Shown here: positions 11,500 to 22,400 of the stretch, piece after piece
Numbering within the stretch: position 1 is the first letter of the stretch
Layout: each line of letters begins with the position of its first letter
Assembly (NCBI GenBank): GCA_009760855.2
Contig: WPIO01000002.1
Location: 9,170,001-9,234,000, forward strand
Source: Cristatella mucedo
Lineage: Eukaryota > Bryozoa > Phylactolaemata > Cristatellidae
Length of the DNA stretch: 64,000 bases
Direction of reading: 5' to 3'
Notes under the pieces: generated by a model
What the model saw: only the letters and a program-made list of their open reading frames with translations
Told to the model about the DNA's origin: nothing
Databases searched by the model: none
Made by a program: the position numbers and the translations under genes

Positions 11500-12490
11500 C
11501 GAGCTCGCTGGAGCTTCCGTCCCTTGACCTCCAGCGAGAGGGCGCCGAAGCGGCGCACCGTTCGCGGCGCGGCTTGCTACTTTTACGAACGCTACGAACG
11601 CTACGCGCGTAGCGGCTCCAAAATAGGAAATTTCGTGCGAATCGCAATACAAAGTCAAGAGTGCTCGGCCCGTACGCCGCGTGAACTCATAGTCGTGAGC
11701 TCCTTTGCGCGCCGTGGGCGAAGCACGGCTTGAGAGCCACTGAAGCCGCTGAAGCCACCGAAGCCGCCGCAACAGTGCGCGTGCGCGGGCAGGGCGCTGA
11801 CAATGGTGGACAGTGGCGGCTGCAAAACAAAAAACAGTAAACAAAATCCTTTACCTTTACAAAATAGCCTGTGAACAGGCGCGCTGACTGACTGAAGTTC
11901 GCATACAAAATCCTTATACACGACCTATACACGCATCGGTGCCTACGATCATAGTTCGCGAGTCACCATTGCACTCGAGCGACCACCATTAAGTGGCCGA
12001 TAGGCATGCCAGCGTTTTAGTGAAACGCCCCGCCCCCCCCCAGCTACTCCTTGGAAGCTCGGCCGCCCAGCCGCCCGAAGCTTCCACGAACGGGCTCGCA
12101 CCAGGCTCGCGCAGCGTGTCGGGCATTCGGCCAAAGACTCAGAAAAAAGCGCCTGCCCTTTCATGTTATCGTTTTTTATTTAGATTGGGTGCAAGTTCAG
12201 GACGCGGGCCAAACTTGGTTTTCGCAACGGAGCTATTTTTAGTGCTACCGCAGGCGCGTGCAAGGGGGCGTGCAAGGGGGCGTGCAAAGGGCGTGCCGAG
12301 CGGCACGCAGCTCCCGGCTCTCCGAACAGAAGTGCACGTTCGCTTTTTCAGAAGGGTTGGATCGAGCGAGGCTTCCGGGCAATGGTCGCCATCATCGCCG
12401 AGTTTCGGCTCTCCTTTACTTTATCAGAAGTGCTTGAAGGTGGATTTAAAAAAGGGGGGCCTCAATATTTTTGCACGCCTCTGACGTCAA
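11500..12490. other. GC-rich sequence with two short minisatellites
   Basis: At 11733-11775 a 9-bp unit (GAAGCCRCY) is repeated about four times. At 12253-12297 a 12-bp unit (GGGGGCGTGCAA) is repeated three times. Open frames of up to 163 codons (11993-12484, plus) show no recognisable domain. Confidence 0.45.
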
Positions 12491-13695
12491 CTATTTAGCC
12501 CCCACAGTATAGATATACTATATTGGCTGGACATTGCGGCGCCGTATCGGACCGCGGCAGAAAGCAGCTGGTGGGCAAGTGGTGCCAGTAGCCAGGGCCA
12601 CGAATTAGCCGGAATCTACATGTCTATTGGCAGCGTACATCTGCTTCATAAACCAAACTAACTAGACAGTTGTAAAATGTTATTATCTCCTATAGTGTGA
12701 GAATCTTCACTCGAGCACATGTGAGACGTTTAGCCCGCCAAGTATCTGGGATAGCAGCATGACTTGGGAGTATCACTTGCCCCTGCGCATTGAAATGTCA
12801 TATAAAGTCACAATAAAATCACTTTTAATTTAGATGTCAATAATATGCAACGCTGTGTGAAAATAGTCGTTAAGATCACGCCCATTACTAATTACTTACT
12901 ATTAAAACTGCATTTACGATAGTACAATTTATTTTTATTTTAGCAATTTTATCGGTGCGCATTTGTCGGCGCGAAATGTCTTTAATTAACTTCCTAGTTT
13001 TTCGGCACACTTTTTCCTTTCGCAATTTTTTTGGTGAATCGTGCAATAAATCTAGCAGTCGAAATGATAGCCCTAGAAATCTGTAATTTGCATCATCGGA
13101 TATATTGGTGACAGATTGCCTGTTGTTGTCATGAGTAGAAGAAGCGTTTACAGCTTAAAAACTGGCGAGGGCTTGGTCTGCAGGATCGCCCTGTTCCCAA
13201 CTCGTCATGAGTACCGCAATTGCTGCCCTGGGGGTTGGGGTATGAGTTTGCAACAATGGCATCTTCCACCCGCGTTACCTCTTGGTTCTTGGAGTGGTCT
13301 TGGCGAACATAATGTCGAATGGTCTGCGAAGACATTTGCAGGTCTAATCACTAGCAACAGTAAATGATGACTTAGATCAGCATCCTAGCTGTTAGCTATG
13401 ATTCCTGTTCCAACACTTCCTTATAATGGGGCAGCTCTTACATATTTTAATAATTAATTAGCGTATGCTACACGAAATGTAATATATGCGTGACCACACA
13501 AGTTGTTGCTACCCACTATGTAGTCTAAATTTGGTAAGTTAAGGGGTTACACGAGCCTGTGGAGCTTGTAGAATAGTTCTAAAACTCACGATTACCTGCT
13601 TTCACACCTTACACTATGCGGGACCTTGTAGCGGTAGATCATACCATTTATTTTTTCCTTTAAATATACCATACGGCAGCAAATGTGGGCAACGG
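12491..13695. other. AT-rich unique sequence, nothing recognised
   Basis: No open frame above 83 codons and no recognised motif. No shared repeat was seen here. Confidence 0.4.
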
Positions 13696-13699
13696 TTGA

Positions 13700-14062
13700 A
13701 TTAAAACAGTTAAGGACAGTTGGCGACAGAAGCCATGGTGCTGTAGGTCCTAGATTGTGGAACTCAACCCATTCTTACGCAAAATCTACTCTCCCGATGC
13801 CGGCTGTGGCATATCCTTTCCAGCCGTCCTGAGCTTCTAATTCCAGGTACTCACTACCTCAAATGCCCTCCTGACTCAGATATACTCGTTACTTTCTCTT
13901 TACTGTGTGAGATGAAGCCTTTTGGCTACCGAATGCGTACGGAAAGCCGCTTACGCTTTGAGTGTGCCACGGAAAACTCTCCTGCGTAACACCCGCATAG
14001 CCTTTTTTGCTTTGTCACAGAGACACAGACGGAGATAAATTTCATTGCATTACATTAAGCGA
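13700..14062 (+). mobile_element. L2-like LINE, 3' end (group 2)
   Basis: The DNA matches the group-2 C-terminus: GGCGACAGAAGC, CTAGATTGTGGAACTC, CTGAGCTTC and TTTGGCTACCGAATGCGTAC occur in the same order as at 29.0-29.4 kb. The encoded motifs are GPRLWNS and GYRMRTESRL, interrupted by frameshifts. It ends ACAGACGGAGATAAAT, the usual 3' end of this group. Confidence 0.85.
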
Positions 14063-14655
14063 TATTGTAGGTGGAAAGGATAAAAAATAATTAGATCAAG
14101 TCTTGTATATAAAGCAGGCTCTTGTTTCAGCAATGATGCTCAGCCAAAAGTAGACCGACTTGACAAAGAAGGCAATGTACTCCTCCAACGACAAATAGTT
14201 TTAGAAAAACACAGACAGATTACGGGCAGACGTCGCTGCAGAGGTACTAGATGTAATGCTTATTTGAATTGACAATCGGTATAGATGGAAGGAAATCAAA
14301 AGAGGTGAATGAGCACTGGTGATCATGCTCGTTGAAGGGAAGGGGGACATCGGATGGCGCATTGCAAATTATTTTACAGGCCACCTGCTTGCAGGAGATT
14401 AAAAAGAGCTACATCAGCCACCTATAATTAATTACATTAGCTTTTAGTTAATGAAATGTAAGGTGTCGTGCTTGTAAAAGAATACAAAAGTTAACAAGGA
14501 TCTACACAATCATGCAAAAGCACACAAGAAAACGTTCATGGTTGCTGGTTGGTAGCACTCCGGATTAGTAACGTGTACTTAATCATGCACAGCTAAATAC
14601 TCAAATAAGAATGGAAAAAGCTCAGCGAGATGCTGTACAATAACAAATTGTATCT
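14063..14655. other. unique sequence, nothing recognised
   Basis: No open frame or repeat could be supported here. Confidence 0.4.
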
Positions 14656-14661
14656 ATGCTC

Positions 14662-14797
14662 GCCAAGCTGGCTTGGTCCAGCGGTTAAGGTGCTCGCCCC
14701 GACCAAGGTCTTGCTGAGGTCGTGGGCTCAAGCCACGTGGCATATGTGAAGCGCCTGTGTAGTGATTGAGTTCGTCTGTGGCGCTATAGAAATGAAT

Positions 14798-14800
<3 letters not shown>
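14662..14800 (+). mobile_element. tRNA-derived SINE with L2-like tail (SINE-2), best copy
   Basis: The sequence begins with a tRNA-like head: an A box (TGGTCCAGCGG) and, about 45 bases later, a B-box-like GTGGGCTCAAGCC. It is then joined to a hairpin tail (GAAGCGCCTGTGTAG pairing with CTGTGGCGCTATAG) that resembles the 3' end of the window's L2-like LINEs. It ends AAATGAATTAC and runs straight into a (TA)n tract. It does not fold as a full tRNA gene because the acceptor strand is missing. Confidence 0.75.

Positions 14801-14843
<43 letters not shown>
14801..14843. repeat. (TA)n microsatellite
   Basis: Uninterrupted TA dinucleotides directly after the SINE 3' end, probably grown from the SINE tail. 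Confidence 0.97.
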
Positions 14844-14845
<2 letters not shown>

Positions 14846-14914
14846 TTAGTCACAGCTGCTCAGTTTCAGAAGAAGACGCCTGTACAAGAAGAAGAATTCA
14901 CTGCGACAGAGTGA

Positions 14915-15312
14915 CAGGGGATGAGAATTAAGAAGGCTTGACGGTTCTTTCTGAATGTAGTCAAATCAGGATATGACGGTGTCGGTTGATAGCGAGTTCC
15001 AAGCCTTTTCAGCATAGAAACTGAAGCCATGGCCTTCCGAGGGATTTGAAACTAGAAAGAGGCACAAGCAATCGACCAGTGTCAGAAGAGCCAGCGGTTC
15101 GACGGGAATTCTAGTGCTAAATTAATTAAGATCTGTAGGCCGAAGAGAGAGAATGGCAGGACCTAAAAGTGATATGACCATGCAGTTGATACGCTGCTCG
15201 ATAGGCAGCCAGTGCAGACCTGCGACACAAGTGGTGCCATGTGGCATCTGTGACGTTTAAGACAGACGAGCCTAGCCGCCGAGTTTTTCGCAGAATATAA
15301 GCGTCTCATTTC
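14915..15312 (-). mobile_element. L2-like LINE fragment (group 1 relative), C-terminal part
   Basis: On the minus strand the translation reads KNSAARLVCLKRHRCHMAPL. This is the conserved NSAARLV-R-RHITPLL block found before the LHWLPV motif of L2/CR1-like LINEs. The DNA also matches the copy at 47.35-47.8 kb, for example GGCAGCCAGTGCAGACC. It is truncated at both ends and carries stops. Confidence 0.75.
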
Positions 15313-15489
15313 GAAAACAGGACAGGTTACAAGCAGCGAGCCACAGGAGTCCAATCCGTATGTCGCCAATGCGTGGCCCAGCGCAGCTGTGGTTTTTTTT
15401 AAGCACGTCCGAGTTTTTGCAAAGTATGGTGCTGAAAAGCAGAAAGGCTCGCAGGGCTTTGCCTAGCCCAAGGCCGAGACGCTGCAGCC

Positions 15490-17000
15490 GCTTCCCACTC
15501 CAGCGAAGGAACTTCCTCCTGCTGCAGTCCTCTCTTCTCGTGCCGTGGCAAAATCTGGATGCTCTGAGAACGCTCCCATTTCCGCGGCTAGTGCATCTAG
15601 GCCGTGCAAAGTGGCCTCAGAAGAGGCTTCTGCAGATCGTGCATAAGACAGTGAGGACACTCTATCGTTCGGCCTGCTGTCGCTGCCTACGAGGGCGACG
15701 ACGGGCTTCTTCCACGCTCCTCTGGAGTGCGATGGCCTCGGTATCGTCCAGCTGACGCAGGAAGTGGACGTCTTACGGGCGACTCAGGCCACGGGGATGT
15801 TGGGCTCGGCTGACCGGCTAGTGAAGTTGGTGGCCATGCAAGGCCTTGGCGAGCCGATGCAGGGGCTTCGGGATAAGGGCCATGTGATGATGGCCGTACG
15901 ATATATCGGTCGGGTGGCTAATTCGAGGACAGCCCTAGAACTGGTTTTAGTTTCAGGCAAGGCACGCCCTGAGACACCTCGACGAGATCTCACCGACGGT
16001 CAGATCAGCCTGGACTGGCGCGGAGGCGAGTATGCTCTCGCCAACTTTGACCCGAAGTCGATGGTCGGGGTGATCCGTTGTGACATCGAGGCCGGTTGAG
16101 CAGAGGAGTGGCTGGCCAATAGAGAACAGGAGAAAGTGGCACGCTGTCTGGCAAAAGATACGCAGGCCTAGCATTCACACTTTCTCTTGCCTGGTTTTGG
16201 CGTGTCGTTTATGTCTTGGCGTTTTATTGCAGAGTGAATCTTGATCTCTTCCAGTGTGCGGCCGTTAGCCGGAGGTGAGACCAAACTCACCAGCCTGCTT
16301 CCAGGAAAGGGTGGTCAGAGGACAAGGCACTGCCGCATGTTCTCAACTACTACGAGACACTGCCGCACGTTCTCAACTACTGCAAGGCAATAAAGCCGGC
16401 TATCTGCGAGTCCCTTGATGCCATTCTCGGGCACCTGGTGGCCGCTCTACCAACGTCACTTAAAAGCGGCACGCCAAGGTCGGTCGGTATCGCGAGCAGC
16501 ACCCGAATGCGGGATGTCGGCCTGATTTGGTTGTCGTCACAGACTGCTGTGCAGCGATCTGCGACGTGACGATTTCGTTCGATGGCGGCATTGACGCCCT
16601 AGACAAGGCGGCCTCCAGGAACGTCGCTAAGTATCAAGAGCTAGCGGACGTGTTGAGCAGCCAGGGCCCTGAGGTCGTGCAGTGCATTTGTCGCAGAAAC
16701 CCTCGGCACCCGGCAGGCGACTAACGAGACGACGCTGTCTGCGCCCCGATTCGGCTACTGGTGCCTCACGCTCTTTCGGAAGCTCTGTGTGAGCCACGCG
16801 GTTAACGACTCTGCTGTCGTATGGCGCCAGGTTTCGGGACTGCAAGGATGGGCAGCTGCGTGTATCGGGCGTTACCCAGACGTCGACGAATATGCCGCCA
16901 AGTGTGAACTCTCAGTCGCTGGTTGTTTAGCTCCACCTAGCGGCGGCACCCGATAGGGGAGGCCTTCGGTGGGCAGTGGTAATGCGTAGTAAAGTGTTGC
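15490..17000 (+). mobile_element. R2-type LINE with restriction-like endonuclease, 5' truncated and frameshifted
   Basis: Three frames carry successive blocks of one protein. First, 15,540-15,660 reads LDALRTLPFPRLVHLGRAKW, the segment after the RT in R2-like elements. Second, 15,683-16,099 reads TTGFFHAPLECDGLGI, the typical F-H/YAP...GGLGIP block. Third, 16,330-16,950 holds the Cys/His segment LPHVLNYCK and the endonuclease. The RT palm is missing, so this is the C-terminal half of an element. Family membership (R2, R4, NeSL, HERO) cannot be decided by eye. The 3' end lies near 17,000-17,220, where AATAAA-like sequence occurs at about 17,220. Confidence 0.75.
16480..16953 (+). pseudogene. 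restriction-like endonuclease domain of the R2-type LINE
   Basis: In the frame starting at 16,527 the translation after RPDLVVVTDC continues ICDVTISFDGG and then ALDKAASRNVAKYQEL. This is the PD-(D/E)xK-like layout of R2-class endonucleases: RPD, an acidic residue in DVT about 13 residues later, and a downstream lysine in the VAKY helix. After about 50 more residues the frame shifts by one base near 16,690 and continues AETLGTRQATNETTLSAPRF, equivalent to the GALG-W-P-N-E block of relatives. The upstream LPHVLNYC segment lies next to a 30-bp tandem duplication (near 16,325-16,385) that also breaks it. Confidence 0.65.
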
Positions 17001-17280
17001 GAGTTAGCTGGGCGCGGCCCTACTAGTCAACCATTTTGTAGCAGCAGCAGGCCTCGGCGGCCTTGCCTGCTACGTCGACGTCGAGTGTAGGCTCCGCCCC
17101 ACGCCGACTAGGTCATTGCAGAAGTGAATCATGAATAAACTATATAGCTCTACGCCATGGAGCCATTAGTGCAAGTCGTGGCTTTTCTTGAACGCTTGTA
17201 ACCATCCGTTGCTATCAAATAAAATTGTCACCGTTATGGATATGGACTTGTTCCGCTAAGGTGTGGGGGCCCTTACACGC

Positions 17281-17400
17281 CGAGCGTATAGTGCAGTGCT
17301 ACAAACTGGGTGTGCTGCTTCCACATCCGAATAGAACTCGGCCAGAAACGCCAAGCGGCTGCACCAAGCTCCAGCAGCCGCTCTCTCGTCGATTTGCCAC
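17281..17400 (+). repeat. dispersed repeat X, copy 1
   Basis: The segment 17,281-17,350 (includes CTGCTTCCACATCCGAATAG) matches the reverse complement of 19,311-19,382 at most positions, and more weakly 25,255-25,330. It borders the left side of the satellite array. Confidence 0.7.
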
Positions 17401-17422
17401 GGATTATTGTATTAATCCCTGC

Positions 17423-19040
17423 CACTGCTGTCGATTTCGTGCATTGTTGACAATTAACGTGCAAAATAGCTTGAAAATCCTACGATTTCACTTCTAGCAC
17501 AAAAAATGCAAAATGCGATGACAATTGACACTTCGTGCAGCCAATTTGTGGTCAACTTGCCGTGGAATGTAGTAGATTGTTTCTTCGAGCCGAGCCGTTA
17601 CCGTAGATTGCCTTGCATTGCCCGAGATTGTGCAAGCGCACTTGCTTAAAATGACGTAGATGACTGTAACAAGTGTGCTTTGTGACATGCTTTCAAAATT
17701 GAAGCATTGTGAAACCGATTTCAGGGCATTTTGCATAAGATTGCTGTAGGTTTCGGCATTGGCCCTGGTCATTGCAGTCAATTGCAGTGTAATGCTGCCT
17801 AATGGTCGAGGCAATTGTAGTGAAATTGTGCGATTACGCAATAAAAAAAAATTAGAGCAACGTGCAATCACTATTAGAGCTTTAAGTGCACGTATTCTGG
17901 TCTTTTTGTGGCGAATTGCGGGGGGATTGACGTACTGTCCCGGACAGTGCAGTCGATTGAAGTGCATTGCTGCAGAATGGTCAAGGTAATTACAGTGACG
18001 TCATGCGAGCACACGATAACCAAAGAGTAGAGCAGCGTGCAATCATAATTAGAGCTTCTAGTGCACGCGTTCTGGTTCCTGTGCGGCGGATTGCAGCGGA
18101 TTTCGACGGGTTGAAGTGGATTGCGGTATGGGTCCGGGCCGTTGCAATCGATTGCAATTCATTGCATGAGAACGCGTGCACATAATAGATCAAACTGATG
18201 TTGGTGAACTTTGAACTGAATCTAGTCCTATATGCAATGTCAATTCGAGCTTCGCGATCGCGATTTGAGGTTGATTTGCAGTGGAATAGAGTGAATTGTG
18301 GTAGTTTCCCAGGTCATTTCAGGCGATTGCCGCCCATCGCCACAGTGCGAGGATGCACAATTTTTTATTTTACGGTGTTGTGCACACAGCACAATACACT
18401 TTAATATGAAATAGGAACTGGAGCTCGGTACAATCTATTTCGATTTTTTTCGGTGTATTCGATGGATTGAAGTGAGTTTTGGTATTTGGACAGGGTACTG
18501 CAGTCGATTGCAAGGCGTTGCGCGAGAACGGCCGAGCCAATGCAAGTAAAATTTTAAAGTGCAATTTTCGGAGAGTGTACTGTCATATGCAATCAAAAAA
18601 TGAGATTTTCGAAGAGGATTCCTTCCGTTTTACGGTGGAATCCGGTGGCTTGCGGTGGATTGTGGGATTGGCCTGGGCCACTGCAATCTTATTTCAGTGG
18701 ACTTCGTGAGATAGCATGAGCGGAATCGCTCGTAATTCTCTGAGTACATTGTACGTGTAGCGTAGTTAGATATTCCAAACTTTTTGTAGCTGTTCGCAGC
18801 TAATTTGCGGCGGATTTGACAGATACTAGAATGGATTGCGGTACAGGCGACCAGCGTCGAGGCTCATTTGCTTAAGTGGGCATGCTCGAAGCAACATGAA
18901 ATTTGGTGGATAGATAAAGTCGAACGTGTAATACAATATCAGCAAAAGATTTGAGCTCGGCAGCGCTAATGCCTCGTCTATGTTAGCCTAAATATAGTGG
19001 ATTTCGGTGGATTTCGGTAATTCCTCCAACCCGTTGGCTA
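17423..19040. repeat. diverged tandem satellite, monomer about 178 bp
   Basis: A phase mark resembling CATTGCAGTCGATTG recurs near 17,423, 17,596, 17,770, 17,945, 18,140, 18,315, 18,496, 18,679, 18,852 and 19,030. The intervals run from 173 to 195 bases. Before most marks stands a second mark, GGATTGYGGTA followed by a GGGCCTGG-like string. Monomers at 17,770 and 17,945 are the most alike and share AGAGCAACGTGCAATCA and TTAGAGCTT. The others are highly diverged, so this is an old array. Open frames of up to 157 codons through it are by-products. Confidence 0.75.
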
Positions 19041-19199
19041 ATATGGCCAGGCTGCACTTCGTCACATGCTCGCGTGGAGAGAGCCATAGTGCGGAAGGAG
19101 CGGTGCGAGTAGGGCGAGGGGCGGAACAATGTGGCGACGATCCCACGCCCATAAAGGTACGGGTGTTTTCCTTCGAAGCCGTGCTCAGCTACTGTCGCC

Positions 19200-19385
19200 A
19201 TCTCTGAGTGCACGGTTACTGCACCTACAAGCCGCTAGCCGGGCTACAAAGTTCAGACGTCACCAGTATTTGTCGAACGTCGGCTGAGAATAGCAGCATT
19301 ACTAGCCCTACGTTTTCGGCCTAGTTCTATTTGGATGTGGAAGCAGCACAGTTCGAGTTTGTAGCGCTGCACAATACGCTGCTAT
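19200..19385 (-). repeat. dispersed repeat X, copy 2 (inverted)
   Basis: Reverse-complement copy of repeat X on the right side of the satellite array. Its inner part (19,205-19,310) also matches 25,330-25,420: on the minus strand both read CTCAGCCGACG..CGACAAATACTGG and then CTTGTAG..TGGCTAGC..GCTTGT. Confidence 0.7.
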
Positions 19386-20550
19386 GCTCACGTGCTGCTG
19401 CTGCTGGCTGGCTAATTGCCGTGTGGGTCGCGTGGCCCAATGGTCACTAGCTCCTTCCTTTCTGCCTGTTTACCATTATGAGTCAACGTTATCTCCTTCT
19501 CTCGTATCTTCCTTCTCCATCGAAGATTAGAAGTGGTTTTCTAGCTAACACTATCAACTATGTTTGCGTGAAAATCATGAGGATCGATTCCTGTTCATCT
19601 GTCGCAACGTCGTAACACAAATAGATGCTGCCGCGAACTCTATATGTGGAGCTATCTTTCCTTGCCTCGCTCTGCAGGTGTGTGCCAGCCCCATTGTATT
19701 CGGCTATTACATATAAATATACGAGCTGAGCTTCGCCGCTGATTTAAGCCATGCAATTTTTTGCTATTGATTAGTCTAGAGCCGAAAGTGTTAACACACG
19801 TGTTAAGACCGCCTCTAAACCAAAGAAACGCTGGATGAATGATTAGTTCATTGAAAAATCCGATCTCAACGTGCCCACTTCAGCGCCAAAGTTACTTACG
19901 ATTCGAGCTTAAAGCAAGGCATAAAAAAATGATCGTGTCACGCCGGTTTGCAAACCATAAACACGCTTTCAATCGCTGAGATAGACAATAAATTCATCAC
20001 CAATTTCTCCATCGTTTTCGCTGCTACCTGTGGTACTAAAACGCTGGCATGCTGAATCCACTAGATTGCATCAGCTCTCAAGATTACAAGCGGGTCTTGA
20101 ACTGTAACTTATTAAAACCGAATATTTCATGAATTTTTTTTAAAGAAAGTACATCTTGGAATTTGAAGCAATAGCTGGTTTATTCAGAAGCCTCGCTAGC
20201 GCATTCATAGCATTGGGTGGCAAGAGCCTCAGGTAGGTTTGCTTCGGACCATTTGCATTCATCTTGTGTTAGTCTCTATACTTGTGACTATATTGATATG
20301 CTGCACAACCTAAGCACGCCTTTTGATCTTCGCTGCATTAAGTATGGACTTATCTAAAAAGTGAGTGCCCAAGTGCTGAAATCGACTGCTTGCTCTGCTG
20401 CAATCGGAGGTTTGGGAAATCCCCTGCTAAAGTGTTGTGAATTAAGGAGCAATGCTTAAGCAAGCATGAGTGGATTTGAGGTCAGTACCGTGATAAACTT
20501 GAAAAAATTAGGAGAAAGTCCATACTGTCAATAGTTCGGGGATAATACTC
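19386..20550. other. unique sequence, nothing recognised
   Basis: AT-rich, with no open frame above 60 codons and no recognised repeat. A TGGCCCAATGG string near 19,431 resembles a Pol III A box but lacks a B box at tRNA spacing. Confidence 0.4.
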
Positions 20551-20554
20551 CCAG

Positions 20555-20995
20555 CTAGTGAGCATCCGACTGCATTGTTGTGTGCGTTTTATTCAGAGCA
20601 TTGTGGCCATGGATGCACATACACCATATTACGATTACTGAGATTACTAAGAGGCACGAACAAGTGTGCTAATTGTGGCAGTGGGAATAGACGTACCACG
20701 AGTAGTTCAAATCATGTCAAAGGCAATAAGGTAACCAATGCACTGGTGCACGCTACGATTGAAGTTACACGTGGTAAAACCGTACATACTGGAAAGCGTG
20801 AGTTGGTGAATTCACCCAAGCCAAAGAGCTTGGAACAGGCTGTGGGTGATGTGCAGGTGCCCGTAGTACCATGTGATGACTTAAAATGTGATGACCGAGG
20901 CCTTTGTCACTCTTGCTATGCCGGCCGTGGCCTTTGTCTGTGGCCTGCGACTGTCGTCGAGACTGCTGCCGAACTACCGTTTGATGTGATAGACT
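20555..20995 (+). repeat. dispersed repeat Y, copy 1, with a 169-codon open frame
   Basis: The DNA matches 39,955-40,440 in order: GAGCATC, TGTGTGCGTTTTA, GGATGCACATA, GATGTCAAAGGCRATARGGTRACCAAT and CGAGACTGCTGC. The open frame 20,575-21,084 (169 codons) is Cys-rich (KCANCGSGN, then LKCDDRGLCHSCYAGRGLCL) and is broken by stops in the second copy. A repeat-derived protein, perhaps a zinc-binding one, is possible; I do not recognise it. Confidence 0.55.
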
Positions 20996-21080
20996 CTGAT
21001 GCTCTGATGCTGATGCAAGCTGCTTTCTACTTTTCGATCGAGCTGCTGCTGGTGCCTATATCGCGGAAGCGATGTGATAG

Positions 21081-21500
21081 TTGACAGCCTTTGTGACTTG
21101 CCTTATGACGAAAGATGTCTGGAAAAAGCTTAGTGCAGTGAAATTGCTATACGTCATTTACCTATGCATCATGATGGTGGAGAATACTGCCCGTGTATCT
21201 CTCGATTTTCAAGTTTCGACGATTTATATTCGTATTTTCGTCGACTTCGCAACCAAAAATTTAGTGATGACTTTAATATTTACCTGGCTACTTATACTAT
21301 TATTCCATTGATATTTGACGTTGTTGAAGGCAATGCCATGACCTTCGTGCCCTTACATGCCGACCGAGGTCGTATGGTTCAGACCTTTATACGGTCTTCT
21401 GAATTTACGTGGCGTAAAACTAAATGCTTAGGCTTTCCTGCTTGGAAAATGTGTAGTAATGTAGTGGTTCACTGCCTTTCAAAAGTTTGCCAATAGGTGT
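21081..21500 (+). other. open frames of unknown origin
   Basis: Two overlapping plus-strand frames are open, 76 and 110 codons. The longer one (21,164-21,496) contains YCPCISRFSSFDDLYSYFRRL, faintly like a degenerate C2H2 finger (F-S-D-L pattern) without the histidines. It follows repeat Y and may be its continuation. I make no functional claim. Confidence 0.15.
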
Positions 21501-21761
21501 ATGATCAGCTAAGAGATCTAATGGATGTTGTCCATCATATACACAGACTGTATAATTGGATGTAAGGAAAACGCGATGGATAGGCGAGGCGATGCCAAGG
21601 ATGAACTTGATACGCCGCAGTCTCCACCACCAGTGCAACAGTTCATGAGAGCTGCTCCCCTTGGTGCATGTTGTGTGCAGTCTTTGTGTTCTAGATTTGA
21701 GTTCGTTTCAGGTACAGGTATTTAATACGACAGGACTGAAGGCTAATGAAAATTAATAAAT

Positions 21762-21930
21762 CCTAGCTGATTAAACAGCCTCTTTATTAGAGCGACAGAA
21801 GAGCCTCTACGGCTATCACCACCGCTTGCAATGGTGATAAAGGATCGCCCACCACAGGAATCGAACTCACGACCTCAGCCCCGAGATCGTGAAAGCAACC
21901 ATCTTATCTAGTGTGCCATCGCGGCTCACA
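21762..21930 (-). mobile_element. tRNA-derived SINE (SINE-1), near full length
   Basis: On the minus strand: a tRNA-like head (GCCGCGATGGCACACTAG), a palindromic anticodon-side stretch, the B box GAGTTCGATTCC, the body GATCCTTTATCACCATTGC and GGTGATAGCCGTAGAGGCTC, and the end GAGGCTGTTTAATCAGCTAG plus an ATT-rich tail. It is very close to the copy at 61.9-62.1 kb, suggesting relatively recent activity. Confidence 0.85.
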
Positions 21931-22194
21931 CGGCCCACCAGGTTAAGGCATTCGTCTGTCCCTGGCCACATTGAGAATGTGTAACCTAACGGTCACAAAA
22001 GATAAGTGTTCAGAAGACCGATGGAAGCTCAGCTCGATGCTATGACGGCTGTCGATGATAAAAAGGAAGCTAAGACAGCTGCACTGACATCTACGAAGCA
22101 GCGGTATGAAAATTCTCAATACAATAATGTCTGTTAGTAATGAGATGGAGAAGCCAAAGATTGGCTTTTACGGTACGTATGTGGATGTTGCTAT

Positions 22195-22400
22195 TTCATT
22201 TGTGAGTGAGTTCCAGGCTTTGGGAGCATGCGAACTTAATATTTAGTCTTCACAGGGTCTGGGCTTCATAAAAGGCGCAGCTAGACAGGTTGAGTCACAA
22301 GAGCGGATGGTACGAGGTGAAACCTCGGGAGAAGTACTTTGGATAGCTAGTCGAATAAGGACAATGCAGGGGTCAAAAAGTGAGTGCCAAGCCTCCACTT
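22195..22400 (-). mobile_element. L2-like LINE fragment (group 1), C-terminal part
   Basis: GTGAGTTCCAGGCTTTGGGAGCATGCGAACT is nearly identical (in shorter pieces) to 59,941-59,972 and 46,630-46,660. The downstream GAGCGGATGGTACGA aligns with the ..GCGGTGGTACGATGCTTGG block. No catalytic motif is left. Confidence 0.7.

Noticed and set aside
14662-14730. Functional tRNA gene
   Set aside because: A and B boxes are present but the acceptor stem's 3' half is missing and a SINE tail follows.
17494-17967. 157-codon minus frame
   Set aside because: It runs across diverged satellite monomers and changes with each monomer.
19425-19600. tRNA-like A box TGGCCCAATGG with a later GGATCGATTCC
   Set aside because: The spacing of about 150 bases is far too long for a tRNA or SINE head.
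21164-21496. C2H2 zinc finger in the 110-codon frame
   Set aside because: Cys spacing is C-x-C rather than C-x2-C and both zinc-binding histidines are absent.
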